A stretch of DNA of 64,000 nucleotides, taken from assembly GCA_021464415.1 (NCBI GenBank), contig CM038471.1, forward strand, positions 32,709,234 to 32,773,233, given 5' to 3'. The notes beneath the pieces were generated by a model that had not been told where the DNA came from, searched no databases, and saw nothing but the letters and a program-made list of their open reading frames with translations. This stretch comes from Lonicera japonica (Eukaryota; Streptophyta; Magnoliopsida; Dipsacales; Caprifoliaceae). The position numbers and the translations under genes were made by a program. Each line of letters begins with the position of its first letter. The stretch's first letter is position 1. This document shows, piece after piece, positions 11,009 to 21,175 of this stretch.

Positions 11009-11009
<1 letters not shown>

Positions 11010-11945
11010 TTAGCCCTTCCGTCCATCACATATATAAAATTGGAGTGGGGAAAAAACAGAGCAACTGGGGTAAATCCAAGGATGGCTGCTTTCAAGGGTG
11101 ATTAGTAATTAATGTTAGCACTTTATATTTATTAATTAGCTCACTTTGAAATGGTTTCTTTACAAGTGAATTTGTTAATTTGCATCACTGCTACATATAT
11201 ATATATATTACTCTGTGTTGTGGGGATCAAATTAATTGTTCTACCTCAGGCTCACTATCTAAAGAGTTCACCATATGTTGAATTGGTGCATCGAATTCAC
11301 TAACCAATAATTATATCTTTTTTTCTACAAACAACATTTGCAACAGGTAGCGCATATTACACAGGTGCCATGTTGAACCAAAAATCTTACCATCCATAAA
11401 CTTTATATATTTTCTTCTCTTTATTCTCTCTGAATTTCTCTTCCGGATATTTTCTTCAACTATAATCTCTCTCTTAATCTTGAATTTATGTTCCTTCTCC
11501 CCCAAATTCTAAGAATCAAACCCTCAACTATATGCAAATTACTTAGATTCAGATTAGGAATTTATCAATTCCTAACACTACCCTTAGTTTTTCTCTTCTA
11601 ATGATAAAAATCATCAAAATCCATTAGCATTCTAAAGTGATGGAACTAATAGAGTTTTAAGCACAACTAAATTAGTTCACTGAAAATTTGACTCATGGAG
11701 CTAATAACACAAAAATAAACATATCAAAGTATAATCCTTTGTGTCAAGAAATAGTAGATCTAGGGTTCAAAAATCCTTTTGTTTTTAAATTTCTTTGTGC
11801 GAAAAAATAACAGATCCAGGGCTCAAAAATCCCTTTTTTTCTACCTTCTTTGTGTAAAGAAACAATTGATCTTGGGTCCACAAATCCCAAATCACACCCA
11901 AAAAAATCAATCAAAACATAGAGTGAGAATGATGAAGAAACAATA
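11009..11945. other. CACTA interior, no gene recognised
   Basis: AT-rich sequence with (AT)n near 11197. Three diverged repeats at about 11738-11890 follow the pattern CTTTGTG...AGATC(T/C)AGGGTTCAAAAATCC. Shared with copy 2. Confidence 0.4.
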
Positions 11946-14273
11946 GAGAATTAGGATTATATCCCTATTTTTTTGACTCACAAAGATTTAATCCCTCTCA
12001 AGATATGAAATTAGGATCACATCCCCATATTGACTAGTTGACCCGAAATTTAAGTGACCCATGTTTAGACTTGGTTGACTCGGAGATGCATATGACGAGA
12101 ATACCCTCGTGTTTATTTATAGAATGATTTAGTCATTGATTTGATAAACATATACATATATATATATATATATGTATATTATAAAACATATATATATATA
12201 TATATTTGACATTTACAGTCAACATCCAATTTACAGTTCCCTTATTAAATGGAAAATTACAAATTTTTAGGATCTGGGACAATTAGCTGCGTTATCATTT
12301 TTGTGTCTACAAACTAACAACTTACGAAAATTTATTACCATTAATATTTTATACAAATATTACTTAATATTTTATACATGATTAATTTAAAATTATTTTA
12401 AAATAATACGTGATTAAAATGATTTTTCAGAAAAAAAGAGTTAGAGTTATATTAAGAAACTTAATTTGAATTTTCGAAATCATTGACATTTTTAAATGGA
12501 AACTCCTTGTTAAATTTAAATAAGTGATTAAAATGATTTTTCATAAAAAAAAGAGTTATTATATTACGAAATAAGATTTGAATTTTTGAAAGCATTGACA
12601 TTTTTAAACGGAAACTCCTTGTTATATTTACATTAATTTAAATTCAATTTTTCGATACTCATTCAATTTTGATCGTAATTGCTTTTCAAGCTCTACGGTT
12701 CGTGTTCAATCCACAGGAGAATGTCAATTGAACGGTCTGGGCCATACGTATTCAACAGCTATATGAATATTCATATCATCCATTAATAAATGTTCATAAG
12801 TTATGGAAGAAGGTACACTGTCTTACACCCCATACCGTTTTGCACGTTTTTAAACATTCATGTCTTAAAAAAATCGTGTTGCTATGGAAAAATGATCATG
12901 TAAATTTTCCACCACTTTTTTATTTTTTACATATATATATAAATCAAATAAACAATTATCAATATTTACACAAATTATCTATATGTTTACACAACATAAA
13001 CAGTTTTACAACACTAATATCACAGGAAAAAAAATATGTAAATCACTAAATCTATAGTAAATATATGAACATTAAATTCTTAATGAATAGTTGTTATTTA
13101 CATCCCTTTATCCAACATAAACATATTATCATAAAAAAAGAAAACATGAAAAGATCAACAATGGCTGTTTTCTAAAAAAAATTAAAACAGATATAAATAT
13201 GCAAAAACATGAACAAAATTTTCAGTTTGTCTAAAATGTATATATTAAATATAGATACAAAAAAAACTATTCATATATTTTAATAACACTATTTCAAAAA
13301 TGTAAATGGTAATAACAAATAAATAGTATTGTTAAACTATTTTAAATAGAATTTTTTTTAAATCATCAGTTAATCTGAAAATATTACAAAAAAATTTATC
13401 AATAATTACATAAATTGTGCATCTATTAATACAAATAAACAGTTTTACAAAATTAATACCACCGGAACAAAATATGTAACCCATTAGTGATTTCTCTAAT
13501 AATGAACATTTAATTATTGATGAATAACTATTTTATAACCTGTTTAGCAAACATAACAGTTATATCATGAAACGAGAAAACATGGAAAATTAACAATTTA
13601 TATATTTTTCTCCAATAAAATTATTATGACCATTAAATTATTACTGAAAAACTGTTATATAACCCGTTTATCAAACATAAACAGTTTTATCATAAAATAG
13701 GAAAAATATTAAACATTAACAATATCTGTATGTTTCTCTATTAAATATAAGAACAATTCATGAGTGCTAAAACACATTATACAACAAAAATAATATTACT
13801 CAAATATTATAAAAACACTATCTCGAAAACGTACATGGCAATTAAAACACTTAATAACAAACAAACAGTTATCATAAAAAAGTTAGTCCAGAATAGTACA
13901 CATTAAAAAATATAATGTATTTATTAAAATAAAGCAATTTGTTAAAATAGTACAATATAAAAATTATTCAGATGTTTTTGCACTAATTTTTATAAAACAT
14001 AAATGGAAATTAAAAATAATTAATATCATTTCCATAAAGTTATTTAGGTAATACAATGTCATCAACTTTCCAAATTCTTAAATCCATAATTACAGGAATC
14101 ACTAATTTCATTGAATAGGGGTAGTTTAGTCCAACAAAATTATTACATAATCGGAGCTGTCAAGTAATTAAGGTAAGAGGGAAAAAATTCTAAAATACAT
14201 CTTCCAGTGGACTAAATCTTACAAATTCAAAATAATAGGGACACACTACTAAAATCCCCAGAAACAATAGATA
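11946..14273. other. 2.3-kb segment present only in CACTA copy 1
   Basis: Copy 2 joins the sequence before 11946 directly to that after 14273 (junction 57487/57488), with ATA shared at both edges. The segment is very AT-rich. It holds TA repeats at 12140-12205 and diverged internal repeats from 12980 to 13740: GTTTTACAA...ATATGTAA blocks about 436 bp apart, and three AAACATAAACAGTTTTATCAT-like blocks. No coding sequence is recognised. The absence of a target duplication and the 3-bp shared edge favour a deletion in copy 2 over an insertion here. Confidence 0.75.
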
Positions 14274-14325
14274 CATTTTCCTGTTTGCGTACAAGGTGGA
14301 ATGATATTAATGGTGCTACGTTTAG

Positions 14326-14556
14326 ATGGAGAATGATGCTGATGGTGCCGTGTTTGATGGTGCTGCTTCTGAGTCGATCTTGGCGGAGAAGGTCAAGTCT
14401 CAGGAGGAGCAACTCAAGTCTCAGAAGGAGCAACTAACAGCAGCGAACGAGCGCATTCGCAAGCTTGAGGGACAACACGCAGATATTCGTGAGATGGTGA
14501 GGCAGCTTAAGGAGACCCCTGAGGTGACGACTGGTTCGAATACCAATCAGAGATGA
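14326..14556 (+). CDS. Short coiled-coil exon of the CACTA element (TNPA-like, partial)
   Basis: The predicted 76-residue segment has an acidic N-terminus, then KSQEEQL and KSQKEQL duplicated in tandem, then ANERIRKLEGQ and IREMVRQLKETPE. It is a Gln/Glu/Lys-rich coiled coil. Similar coiled-coil tails end many plant En/Spm (Ptta-type) transposon proteins, and its place at the right end of the element fits. ACGTTTAG directly before the ATG could be a splice acceptor, so this may be a last exon rather than a complete gene. In copy 2 (57540) the stop is changed and the frame runs on. Confidence 0.45.
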   Translation: MENDADGAVFDGAASESILAEKVKSQEEQLKSQKEQLTAANERIRKLEGQHADIREMVRQLKETPEVTTGSNTNQR

Positions 14557-14732
14557 ACTTGTTTATTTAACCAAATTTGTACTTTTAAGACTTTTGTTAT
14601 TACACTTGTATTTTTTGTGAACAAGTTTTTAATGTTGTAAATGAATTACATTTAATGTTTGTATGTTGTTTGTGAATTATACACTTGTATTTGTGTTGAC
14701 TTTTTATGTGAATACTTATTGAAATCGTATTA

Positions 14733-14860
14733 GTTTGAATTACAAGTTTGGTTGTGAATTGGTTTGAATTGCAACTTTGGTTGTGAATTGGTTTAAATTG
14801 CAAGTTTAGTTGTGAATTTGTTTGAATTACAGGTGTGAATTGATTTAAATTGTAGGTTTG
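14733..14860. repeat. 29-bp minisatellite
   Basis: Units of GTTTGAATTGCAAGTTTGG plus TTGTGAATTG recur at 14733, 14762 and 14791, a period of 29 bp, followed by a diverged fourth unit. Present in copy 2 at about 57949-58075. Confidence 0.85.
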
Positions 14861-14911
14861 ACAAATCTGCAGGTTGCTAGAATTGCAAATGCTTGTGGAA
14901 TGGTAATTTTT

Positions 14912-15500
14912 CACTTAAGAGACTGACAATTGCTATGTCAGTCGCTTAAGTGGCCAGCTTAAGTGACTGACAAATGCTATATCAGTAGCTTAAGTGTCCA
15001 GCTTAAGCGACTGACATAGAAATTGTCAGTCTCTTAAGCTATACACTTAAGCGACTGACATAACATTTGTCAGTCGTTTAAGTGTACAGCTTAAGAGACC
15101 GATAATTTCTATGTTAGTCGCTTAAGTAACCTAGTTTAAGAGACTGAGAAATACATTGTCAGTCACTTAAGTGACCTAGTTTAAGAGACTGAGAAATACA
15201 TTATCAGTCGCTTAAGCTGTCCCAACTTAAGAGACAGACAAAGCCATTGTCAGTCGCTTAAGCTGGCCTAGCTTAAGCGACTGATTTATTTCCTTGAGTC
15301 GCCTAAGCCTTAAGTGACGGAGTTTGAGTCTGTGGCTTAAGAGTTACTTAAGCGACGGATTCATATTGCTCAGTCGCTTAAGAACTACAGCCACTAGGGT
15401 TATGCGACAATACTTAAGCGACTGACAGTTAGTCGCTTAAGACTTAAGAGACGGAGAAGAGGTCTTAAGCGACTATGAGAGTTAGTCTTTTAAGACCTTT
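14912..15500. repeat. Right subterminal array of foldback modules
   Basis: About a dozen modules have the form CTTAAGNGACTGACA, spacer of 6-9 bp, TGTCAGTCNCTTAAG; each is an imperfect palindrome. They are separated by short GTGNCCAGC-like or CCTAG-like linkers. The modules become irregular over the last 200 bp before the TAGTG end. Confidence 0.88.
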
Positions 15501-15599
15501 TATCAGGTAGTGGAAGGGCAAAAGCCGGAAAACACTGTTCTAACTCCATCTTCTCTCCTTTTCTTCTTATTCCCTAATCCCCCCTTCTATTAACACACA

Positions 15600-15978
15600 A
15601 TCTTTTATTAAAAAAAACAAATCAATTAACACATAATTCCTTTCTACTTCTTCTTCTTCCTCTCTCTCCCCCCCTTTAGTCCTTCTTTCTATCCCCAACA
15701 TTATCTTATCTCATTACATTGCCAGCACTGGATTTCTCTCCACTTTTCGACCAACACTAACCACCATGGAGGCAGCAGTAACCTCCTCCTCCTCTTACTT
15801 GTACAAATTACCAAACCTTAACCCTACTAGACTCACCCTTCCACTTTCTCCTTCTTCAAAGCTCCTTCGAGCTTTAGATCTTATTGGCCATAGCCAACGT
15901 ATCTGTTCCAAAAAGGGATCCACAAATCCGTCCCTAAAAAACGCACTAAACCCATCAATTTGTTCAAAAGGGCATTAA
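15600..15978 (+). pseudogene. Truncated first exon of a transit-peptide-like protein
   Basis: A CT-rich leader (15630-15765) precedes a good plant start context, CCACCATGG. The 70-residue frame is Ser/Leu/Pro/Thr/Arg-rich with few acids (MEAAVTSSSSYLYKLPNLNP at the start), typical of a chloroplast transit peptide. It ends in a stop after a local duplication (AAACCCAT...TTGTTC repeated twice around 15950-15995). No mature domain follows. I read it as the leader and first exon of a nuclear gene for a plastid protein, cut off after the presequence. The family is unidentified. It lies 250 bp outside the right end of the CACTA. Confidence 0.4.
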
Positions 15979-16990
15979 ACCCATGAATCTGTTCGAATTA
16001 GATCAAATTCGATTTTGATTTTATGTTTAGATTGGTTTTCAATTTCTATTTACCTCTCGAGATTGGTTTTGAATTTGGGTTTCCTTTTCCTGATCAAGGC
16101 AATTATCAATTTTTATTTAGATCTGGGTATAGTTTATTTTCTTAATGTGCGTATATATATATATATGCATATATGTAATAACAAGAGCATTCTTCTGCAC
16201 AAGAATTCCACAAAGAAAAACAAAAGAGAAAAAAAAAGAGTTTATACTCATAACTATCTCTCTTACTCTGGTGTTGGATTTCTTGCTTGGATTCGCACTC
16301 TTTTTTTAGTCTCACACGGTAGCAATGGTTGACTAAAAACTTCGGCTTTTTTCTCTTCAGAGTTTTATTTTGTCGTGTTATTATTTGTTGTAATTTTATT
16401 TTTAATCAAGCCCCCATTGGGTTAAAATTAAATCTTGGTTCGATCAGCCACTGACCACTAGGCTAGTTACACATCTATTAACTGCCTTTTGTTTTAAATT
16501 ACATATCCACCTGCATGAAAGTAAAGTTTGCACATGCATCGCATGTGTTTCGAAGCCCAGTTATATAGAAAGCACAGTGGCTTGAACTTTTAATAGACGA
16601 GCCTTAACTTTTAAGGATGTTCATAACACCAAATTTATGAATTTTTTTCCTTGTCATTTTTATTAGAAATACAATTCATGTGGCTTGAACCCGTGACTTT
16701 TAAGTTAATGAACAAAAATTCATCTACTAACCAGCACTATTTATTGTTTGGATTTTTTGATTATTTTAGATTAAATGATGCACTTTCAAAAAAATAAATT
16801 GCACATACATCACATATCTTTCCGCGACTAGTTAATGATATAATAAAAGTAGGCGCAAAACTAGGACTTAGCTCTGAATGTCGGGAAAAAATTACATATA
16901 ACAGCCCAACTAACCCGCCAATGCGTAAAGTGTCCCAGCCCAATTATTTCCTTCAAGTGAAAAAGCTACTTCTCCAATTTTGAAAGTGGG

Positions 16991-16994
<4 letters not shown>
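15979..16994. other. No gene recognised
   Basis: T-rich, intron-like sequence follows the truncated exon, with (TA)n at 16151-16165. The palindromic word CACATGCATCGCATGTG lies near 16532. Open frames are short and not family-like. Confidence 0.4.

Positions 16995-17036
<42 letters not shown>
16995..17036. repeat. (TC)n microsatellite
   Basis: Twenty-one TC units. Copy 2 at 61794-61842 is a few units longer. Confidence 0.9.
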
Positions 17037-17039
<3 letters not shown>

Positions 17040-17182
17040 TCATTTTGGAGCAATTCTAAAAATCCTCTTTTATCATTAGAACTATTTTGAAATGGGTTGA
17101 TCAATATAAACCAGTTTATTGATCAATGTCAATGGGTAACAAGCCTTTTCTGCGCTATTTATATCACAATTAAAAATACTAC

Positions 17183-17841
17183 AAGTTAGAATAAGTGGAC
17201 AAGTTTAAAAGTCTCGTATATGGGAATAGGTTGGTATGCTCGAGTTACAGGCTGGACGATATTTAATCCGCAACATACCACTTCTAGTGTCCATCAACAA
17301 GAATTGTGTGACTAGAAATACGTAAAAATTATGTTAAACTAAAACCGGTTGTCATTTTCCGTAAGAGCACCTACAATGTCTTCATTGTCTGCTTAACAAA
17401 AACACACGTGTGCATGAAAGATATAATTGAATTACAATGAATAAGAGCGTAAACAATGATACATGCAAGAAAAGAAAAATATCAAGTTCAAGTCGATCTC
17501 ACCAAGAGGGTTTTTGGTGGATTTCGTTGTTTACAATTAAATATGGAGAGATTTAGACTGTCATTTTTTTTTTAAATAAAATAAAATGGGGAAGAGGTGA
17601 AAAAAGTTTAAAATTAAGCGCCTTCCACATAGACAGGTTTCTTCTTAGGTTTTCTTTTCCTTTGATTTATAATATCCTCTATCTTTGTGTTTTGTGCTTG
17701 TATATATATATAGCCAACACCCTTTATATTTATAGCAAAGATTAATTTACTACTAATTATGGATGTTAGAAGAATGGATAATGCGTGATACATAAAAGTA
17801 ACATTTGTCCTAAAGGTGCGCTCGCAAATATGGGTGCTCAA
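17183..17841 (-). pseudogene. Decayed 5' piece of a CDR1-like aspartic protease gene
   Basis: The plus-strand text aligns by eye with 22075-22610, the 5' half of the intact protease gene. Shared words run in order: GTTAGAATAAGTGGAC; a block around the first active site (TTTAATCC...ACCACTTC...GTGTCCATCA); AAGATATAATTGAAT; GCGCCTTCCA at the start codon; CTTTTGTTT-like leader words; and TATTTATAG at the TATA box (17727-17737). Deletions remove much of the signal and pro-region, stops interrupt the rest, and everything beyond about residue 125 is missing. Copy 2 (61988-62590) has a further deletion of about 45 bp. Confidence 0.75.
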
Positions 17842-18651
17842 ATCTATTAATAAGGATATATATATATATATATACGTATTTTGTTAGAGCAATACAAAAA
17901 TTTTAAAATATAAAATATAATTTTTTGAAACAGTACTTTACTCTAATAAATAAAATATTGTTTTGACAATATAGCTACTCTTAATAATTTGTGATATTAG
18001 AAATGGGCCATGATCTCTTGCATGCATGGGAATGTTTTATGTCAAAAATTTGGAGAATAATATTTTTCAAAAATAGGGGTCTATTTTTTAATAATTGTTA
18101 AAGTAGGTACCTATCAACAAATATATTGTGTTTTTTAAAATGAGAGGTTTCACCAAAATTAAGTGATACATAATTATTAATGAAGATTATTTTATTTATT
18201 ATCCAAATTACCCTTCCTTTGTTTTTTTAAGCATTCAATTTAGGTTTTCTAATTTAAACCCATTTCAATTGGAGTCAAGAAAAATGTACAAAAGTTAAAT
18301 TCACTGTTGACCAGTTGACAATAGGGTGAACCAAAATTAAATAAAATCTTTGTATAGTATAGTTAGATTTGCTCCAATGTGAAAATAAAAATCATAAGAT
18401 TGTGCACTTTCGAAATTATACTTGAAAAATATATTTTATTTTTTGAGTCGTCCACAGACAAGTCTCTGACGAAGACTCAAATAAAAATAGTACAGTATAT
18501 GTTTCAAGGGCAATTGCTTTAAATCAAAACCAAAGATTATGTTTTATATCAATTGTTATATATGTATGTGTATAACTAAAAACTTACTGGTGCATTATCT
18601 ATAATCATATTTTTCTTTATTTAGAAAAAAAAATTAAAAGTGAAGTAAATA
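17842..18651. other. No gene recognised
   Basis: Continuation of the old protease promoter side, then AT-rich sequence with (TA)n at 17856-17873. Nothing family-like on either strand. Confidence 0.4.
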
Positions 18652-18661
18652 TGCGAATAAT

Positions 18662-19981
18662 GAGTAAATACCATTAATGGCCACTGAACTATTGGCAAAT
18701 TCTACCTGTAGTTACTGAACTTAATTTTGTTACACTTTGATCATTGAAATTTTAAAACGTACTACCATTGACCACTCCGTTAAATCTCACCGTTAGTTTT
18801 TGACGGGAATCATGACATGTGCTTGTCACATGACATCCGAAGGGCATTTAAGTCATTTTTCACTTTTTCCCCTTTTCTTTTCTTTCTTTCTTCTTCTTCT
18901 TCTTCTTCTTCTTCTTCTTCTTCTTCTTCTTCTTCTTTTTTCTTCTTTTTCCGATCTCTTCTTCTTCTCCTTCCGATTTGTTCTTCTTTTCTTCTTTTTC
19001 TTCTTCTTCTTCTTCTTTTTTCTTCTTCTTCCGATCTCTTCTTCTTCTCCTTCCGATCTCTTCTTCTTCTTCTTCTTCTTCTTCTTCTTCTTCTTCTTCT
19101 TTTTTCTTCTTTTTCCGATCTCTTCTTCTTCTCCTTCCGATTTGTTCTTCTTTTCTTCTTTTTCTTCTTCTTCTTCTTCTTTTTTCTTCTTCTTCCGATC
19201 TCTTCTTCTTCTCCTTCCGATCTCTTCTTCTTCTTCTTCTTCTTCTTCTTCTTCTTCTTCTTTTTTCTTCTTCTTCTTCTTCTTCTTCTTCTTCTTCTTC
19301 TTCTTCTTCTTCTTCTTCTTCTTCTTCTTTTTTCTTCTTCTTCTGATCTTTTCTTCTTCTCCTTCCAATCGGTTCTTCCTTTCTTCTTCTTCTTTTTTTT
19401 TCTTGTTCTCCTTTTCGTTCCAATCTTCTTCTCCTTCTTCCGATCAGTTATTCTTCTTCTTCTCCTCCTCCTTCCAATCTTCTTCTTCTTCTTCCGGCGT
19501 ATTTTGTTCCGATCGGTTTTTCGTTCCAAAATGGTGTATTTTGTTGTTCTGTTATGTTGTTGTTCTTTGATTTGTTGCATCTCCTTCTTCGAATTCTTTA
19601 ATTTTATTTTTTTGCTGAATTGAATTAATTTGGTGTGTAAAATCAAGAGGTCTGTTTTTTTTTTGCTGAATTGAATTGAATTGAATTTGGTGGGTTTCGA
19701 AGAAGAAGAAATTCGTCTGAGAAGAGGAGGAGAAAGGGGAAGAAGAAGAAGAGGAAGAAGAAGAAAGAAAGAAAAGAAAATGAAAAAATACTTAAAGGCC
19801 CCTTCTATTGCACATGAAAATCACATGATATTGATTCCGTCAAAAACTAATGGTGAGATTTAACGGAGTGGCCAATGGTAGTACATTTTAAAAGTTCAAT
19901 GGTCAAAGTGTAACAAAATTAAGTTCAGTGACTACTAGTAGAATTTGCCAATAGTTCAGTGGCCATTGATGATATTTACTC
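18662..19981. mobile_element. Long-TIR foldback element (MULE-type MITE) with (TTC)n core
   Basis: The first about 145 bp (GAGTAAATACCATTAATGG...) and the last about 145 bp are inverted copies of each other with roughly one mismatch in ten. Both flanks carry the 10-bp direct repeat TGCGAATAAT (18652-18661 and 19982-19991). Long TIRs plus a 9-11-bp duplication indicate a Mutator-like non-autonomous element. Between the arms lie a pyrimidine tract and, at the right, a purine stretch. No transposase is present. The second copy begins at 63413 and runs off the window. Confidence 0.88.
18888..19500. repeat. (TTC)n tract with 164-bp higher-order unit
   Basis: Almost pure polypyrimidine on the plus strand, punctuated by CCGATCTC and CCGATTTG words. 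The segment starting CCGATCTCTTCTTCTTCTCC and reaching CCGATTTGTTC occurs at 18951 and again at 19115, a 164-bp duplication that copy 2 has only once. All long open frames here (Arg/Lys/Glu or Ser/Phe/Leu runs) are translation of the repeat. Confidence 0.9.
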
Positions 19982-19991
19982 TGCGAATAAT

Positions 19992-20372
19992 AGGGTAGTT
20001 GATTAAAAAAAAATAAAAAACCCTAAAGTATAGATCAAATTATATTTGTATCCTTTAAGTTTCAGAAGTGACAAGCTAACTACATTAAGCGACATGTTTT
20101 CAACTCTTCCGCCTGACCCCACTAGTTTTTATTGACGTACTTGACTCTACTCGTGGATCCAACTTGACAAAAAAAAATTATTAAATAAAAAAAATGTAAC
20201 CCAACATAAAAAAGAATTCTCTAGACATCTCCTCAAGGGATTTCCCCTTACTAATAAACAAAACCAACAAAGAATTCCTTATCCCAATCCCAGTAGGTCC
20301 CCTGCATTTGCTTTTTCCTTATCTTGATTTTGAGTTCCATACAAAAACACGAACGCACTGCACACTCCTTCC
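19992..20372. other. No gene recognised
   Basis: AT-rich spacer between the foldback element and a GC-richer patch. Nothing family-like. Confidence 0.4.
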
Positions 20373-20800
20373 TTATTGCAGTTGATATCCTGTGAAGTTT
20401 GATCGGAAGCTGATCACCAGAAAAATCTTTGTCGACACCGCAAAAGTTGTATTACTAGGTCCAAAATTTGCAACGGAGAAAGTGAGACCATACATAACAA
20501 CAAAGCCTCTTTTATTGGCCTTTAGGGTCCAATGGTAATAAGGATTAAGGTCGAGCCCTACCTTGTGCGGCTTTTCAGCCTTGAGGACCATTGGCTTGGC
20601 GTTGACGACGAAGACGACAAGAGTTTAGGAATATTGTCAGCGGCAAAGGCGGGGGGAGGAAGAGGGCTGAGGTGAAGGTAGGGGAGAGAGGGAGCTTCAA
20701 TGAGAGAGAGGAGGGTTTTGGAGTGGAGAAGAGGTGAGATGAAGAAGTCGCCATTGGAATGGGGGCGAGGAAGGGGAACTTTTATATTTTTTTTTCTAAT
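20373..20800 (-). other. Possible gene fragment (unidentified)
   Basis: This GC-richer stretch reads on the minus strand as a Ser/Pro-rich segment, then, in another frame, a 72-residue frame with KAEKPHKVGLDLNPYYHW and GFVVMYGLTFSVANFGP. The composition is coding-like but the frames do not join, and I recognise no family. It could be two exons of one gene relic. Confidence 0.3.
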
Positions 20801-21175
20801 CTTTTTTTGTGTTATATTTTTACATTGTTTTTTGCCAACTAGGATCCACATAGTTTGCCAACTAAACATTTTTGAAATAAAAATTAATGGTGTTAGGCGA
20901 AAGTTTTAAAACATGCCACTTCATGTAATTTAGGTTTCTGGTTGTAACTTTTGAAATTCTAAACATAAAAATATAATTTGACTCAAACGTTAGGACTTTT
21001 TCTATCAATTACCCTAAATAATATGAAATTGTAGACAATGGACATAATAGATCAGCAAATAATAAATAACAAAAAGAAAGTACAACTGAGGAACCATGCA
21101 TTCAAACAACATCATCTGAAAACAAGATACAACACCTTAATACCTACTTCACATATTATTATTATTATTAAATGG

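Larger units (their letters stand above)
4496..15512 (+). mobile_element. CACTA (En/Spm-type) transposon, complete ends, copy 1
   Basis: The element starts CACTACACCAAAAATCATC and ends ATCAGGTAGTG, i.e. CACTA...TAGTG. It is flanked by the 3-bp duplication GAA (4493-4495 and 15513-15515), the CACTA signature. Subterminal arrays of AGTCGCTTAAG-type foldback modules lie inside both ends. Coding remnants are a DUF4216-like segment with an acidic tail near the left, a captured receptor-kinase exon, and a short coiled-coil exon at the right. No Transposase_21 (TNPD/TNP2) catalytic domain is visible, so it is non-autonomous. Length is 11,017 bp. The second copy at 49986-58726 has the same ends and the same GAA. 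Confidence 0.93.

Noticed and set aside
10911..11105. 64-residue frame with a poly-Ile core
   Set aside because: Product of the (ATA)n microsatellite; length differs between copies.
14600..14914. 104-residue minus-strand frame rich in Asn/Gln
   Set aside because: It is the complement of the 29-bp minisatellite and surrounding AT-rich 3' sequence; not conserved as a frame in copy 2.
17614..17841. Stand-alone 75-residue gene on the minus strand
   Set aside because: It is the promoter/leader side of the decayed protease copy read as protein; it aligns with non-coding sequence upstream of 22429.
18800..19646. Long open frames giving Arg/Lys/Glu-rich or Ser/Phe/Leu-rich proteins of 120-280 residues on both strands
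   Set aside because: They are translations of the (TTC)n/(GAA)n tract and exist in all frames; no non-repeat domain.
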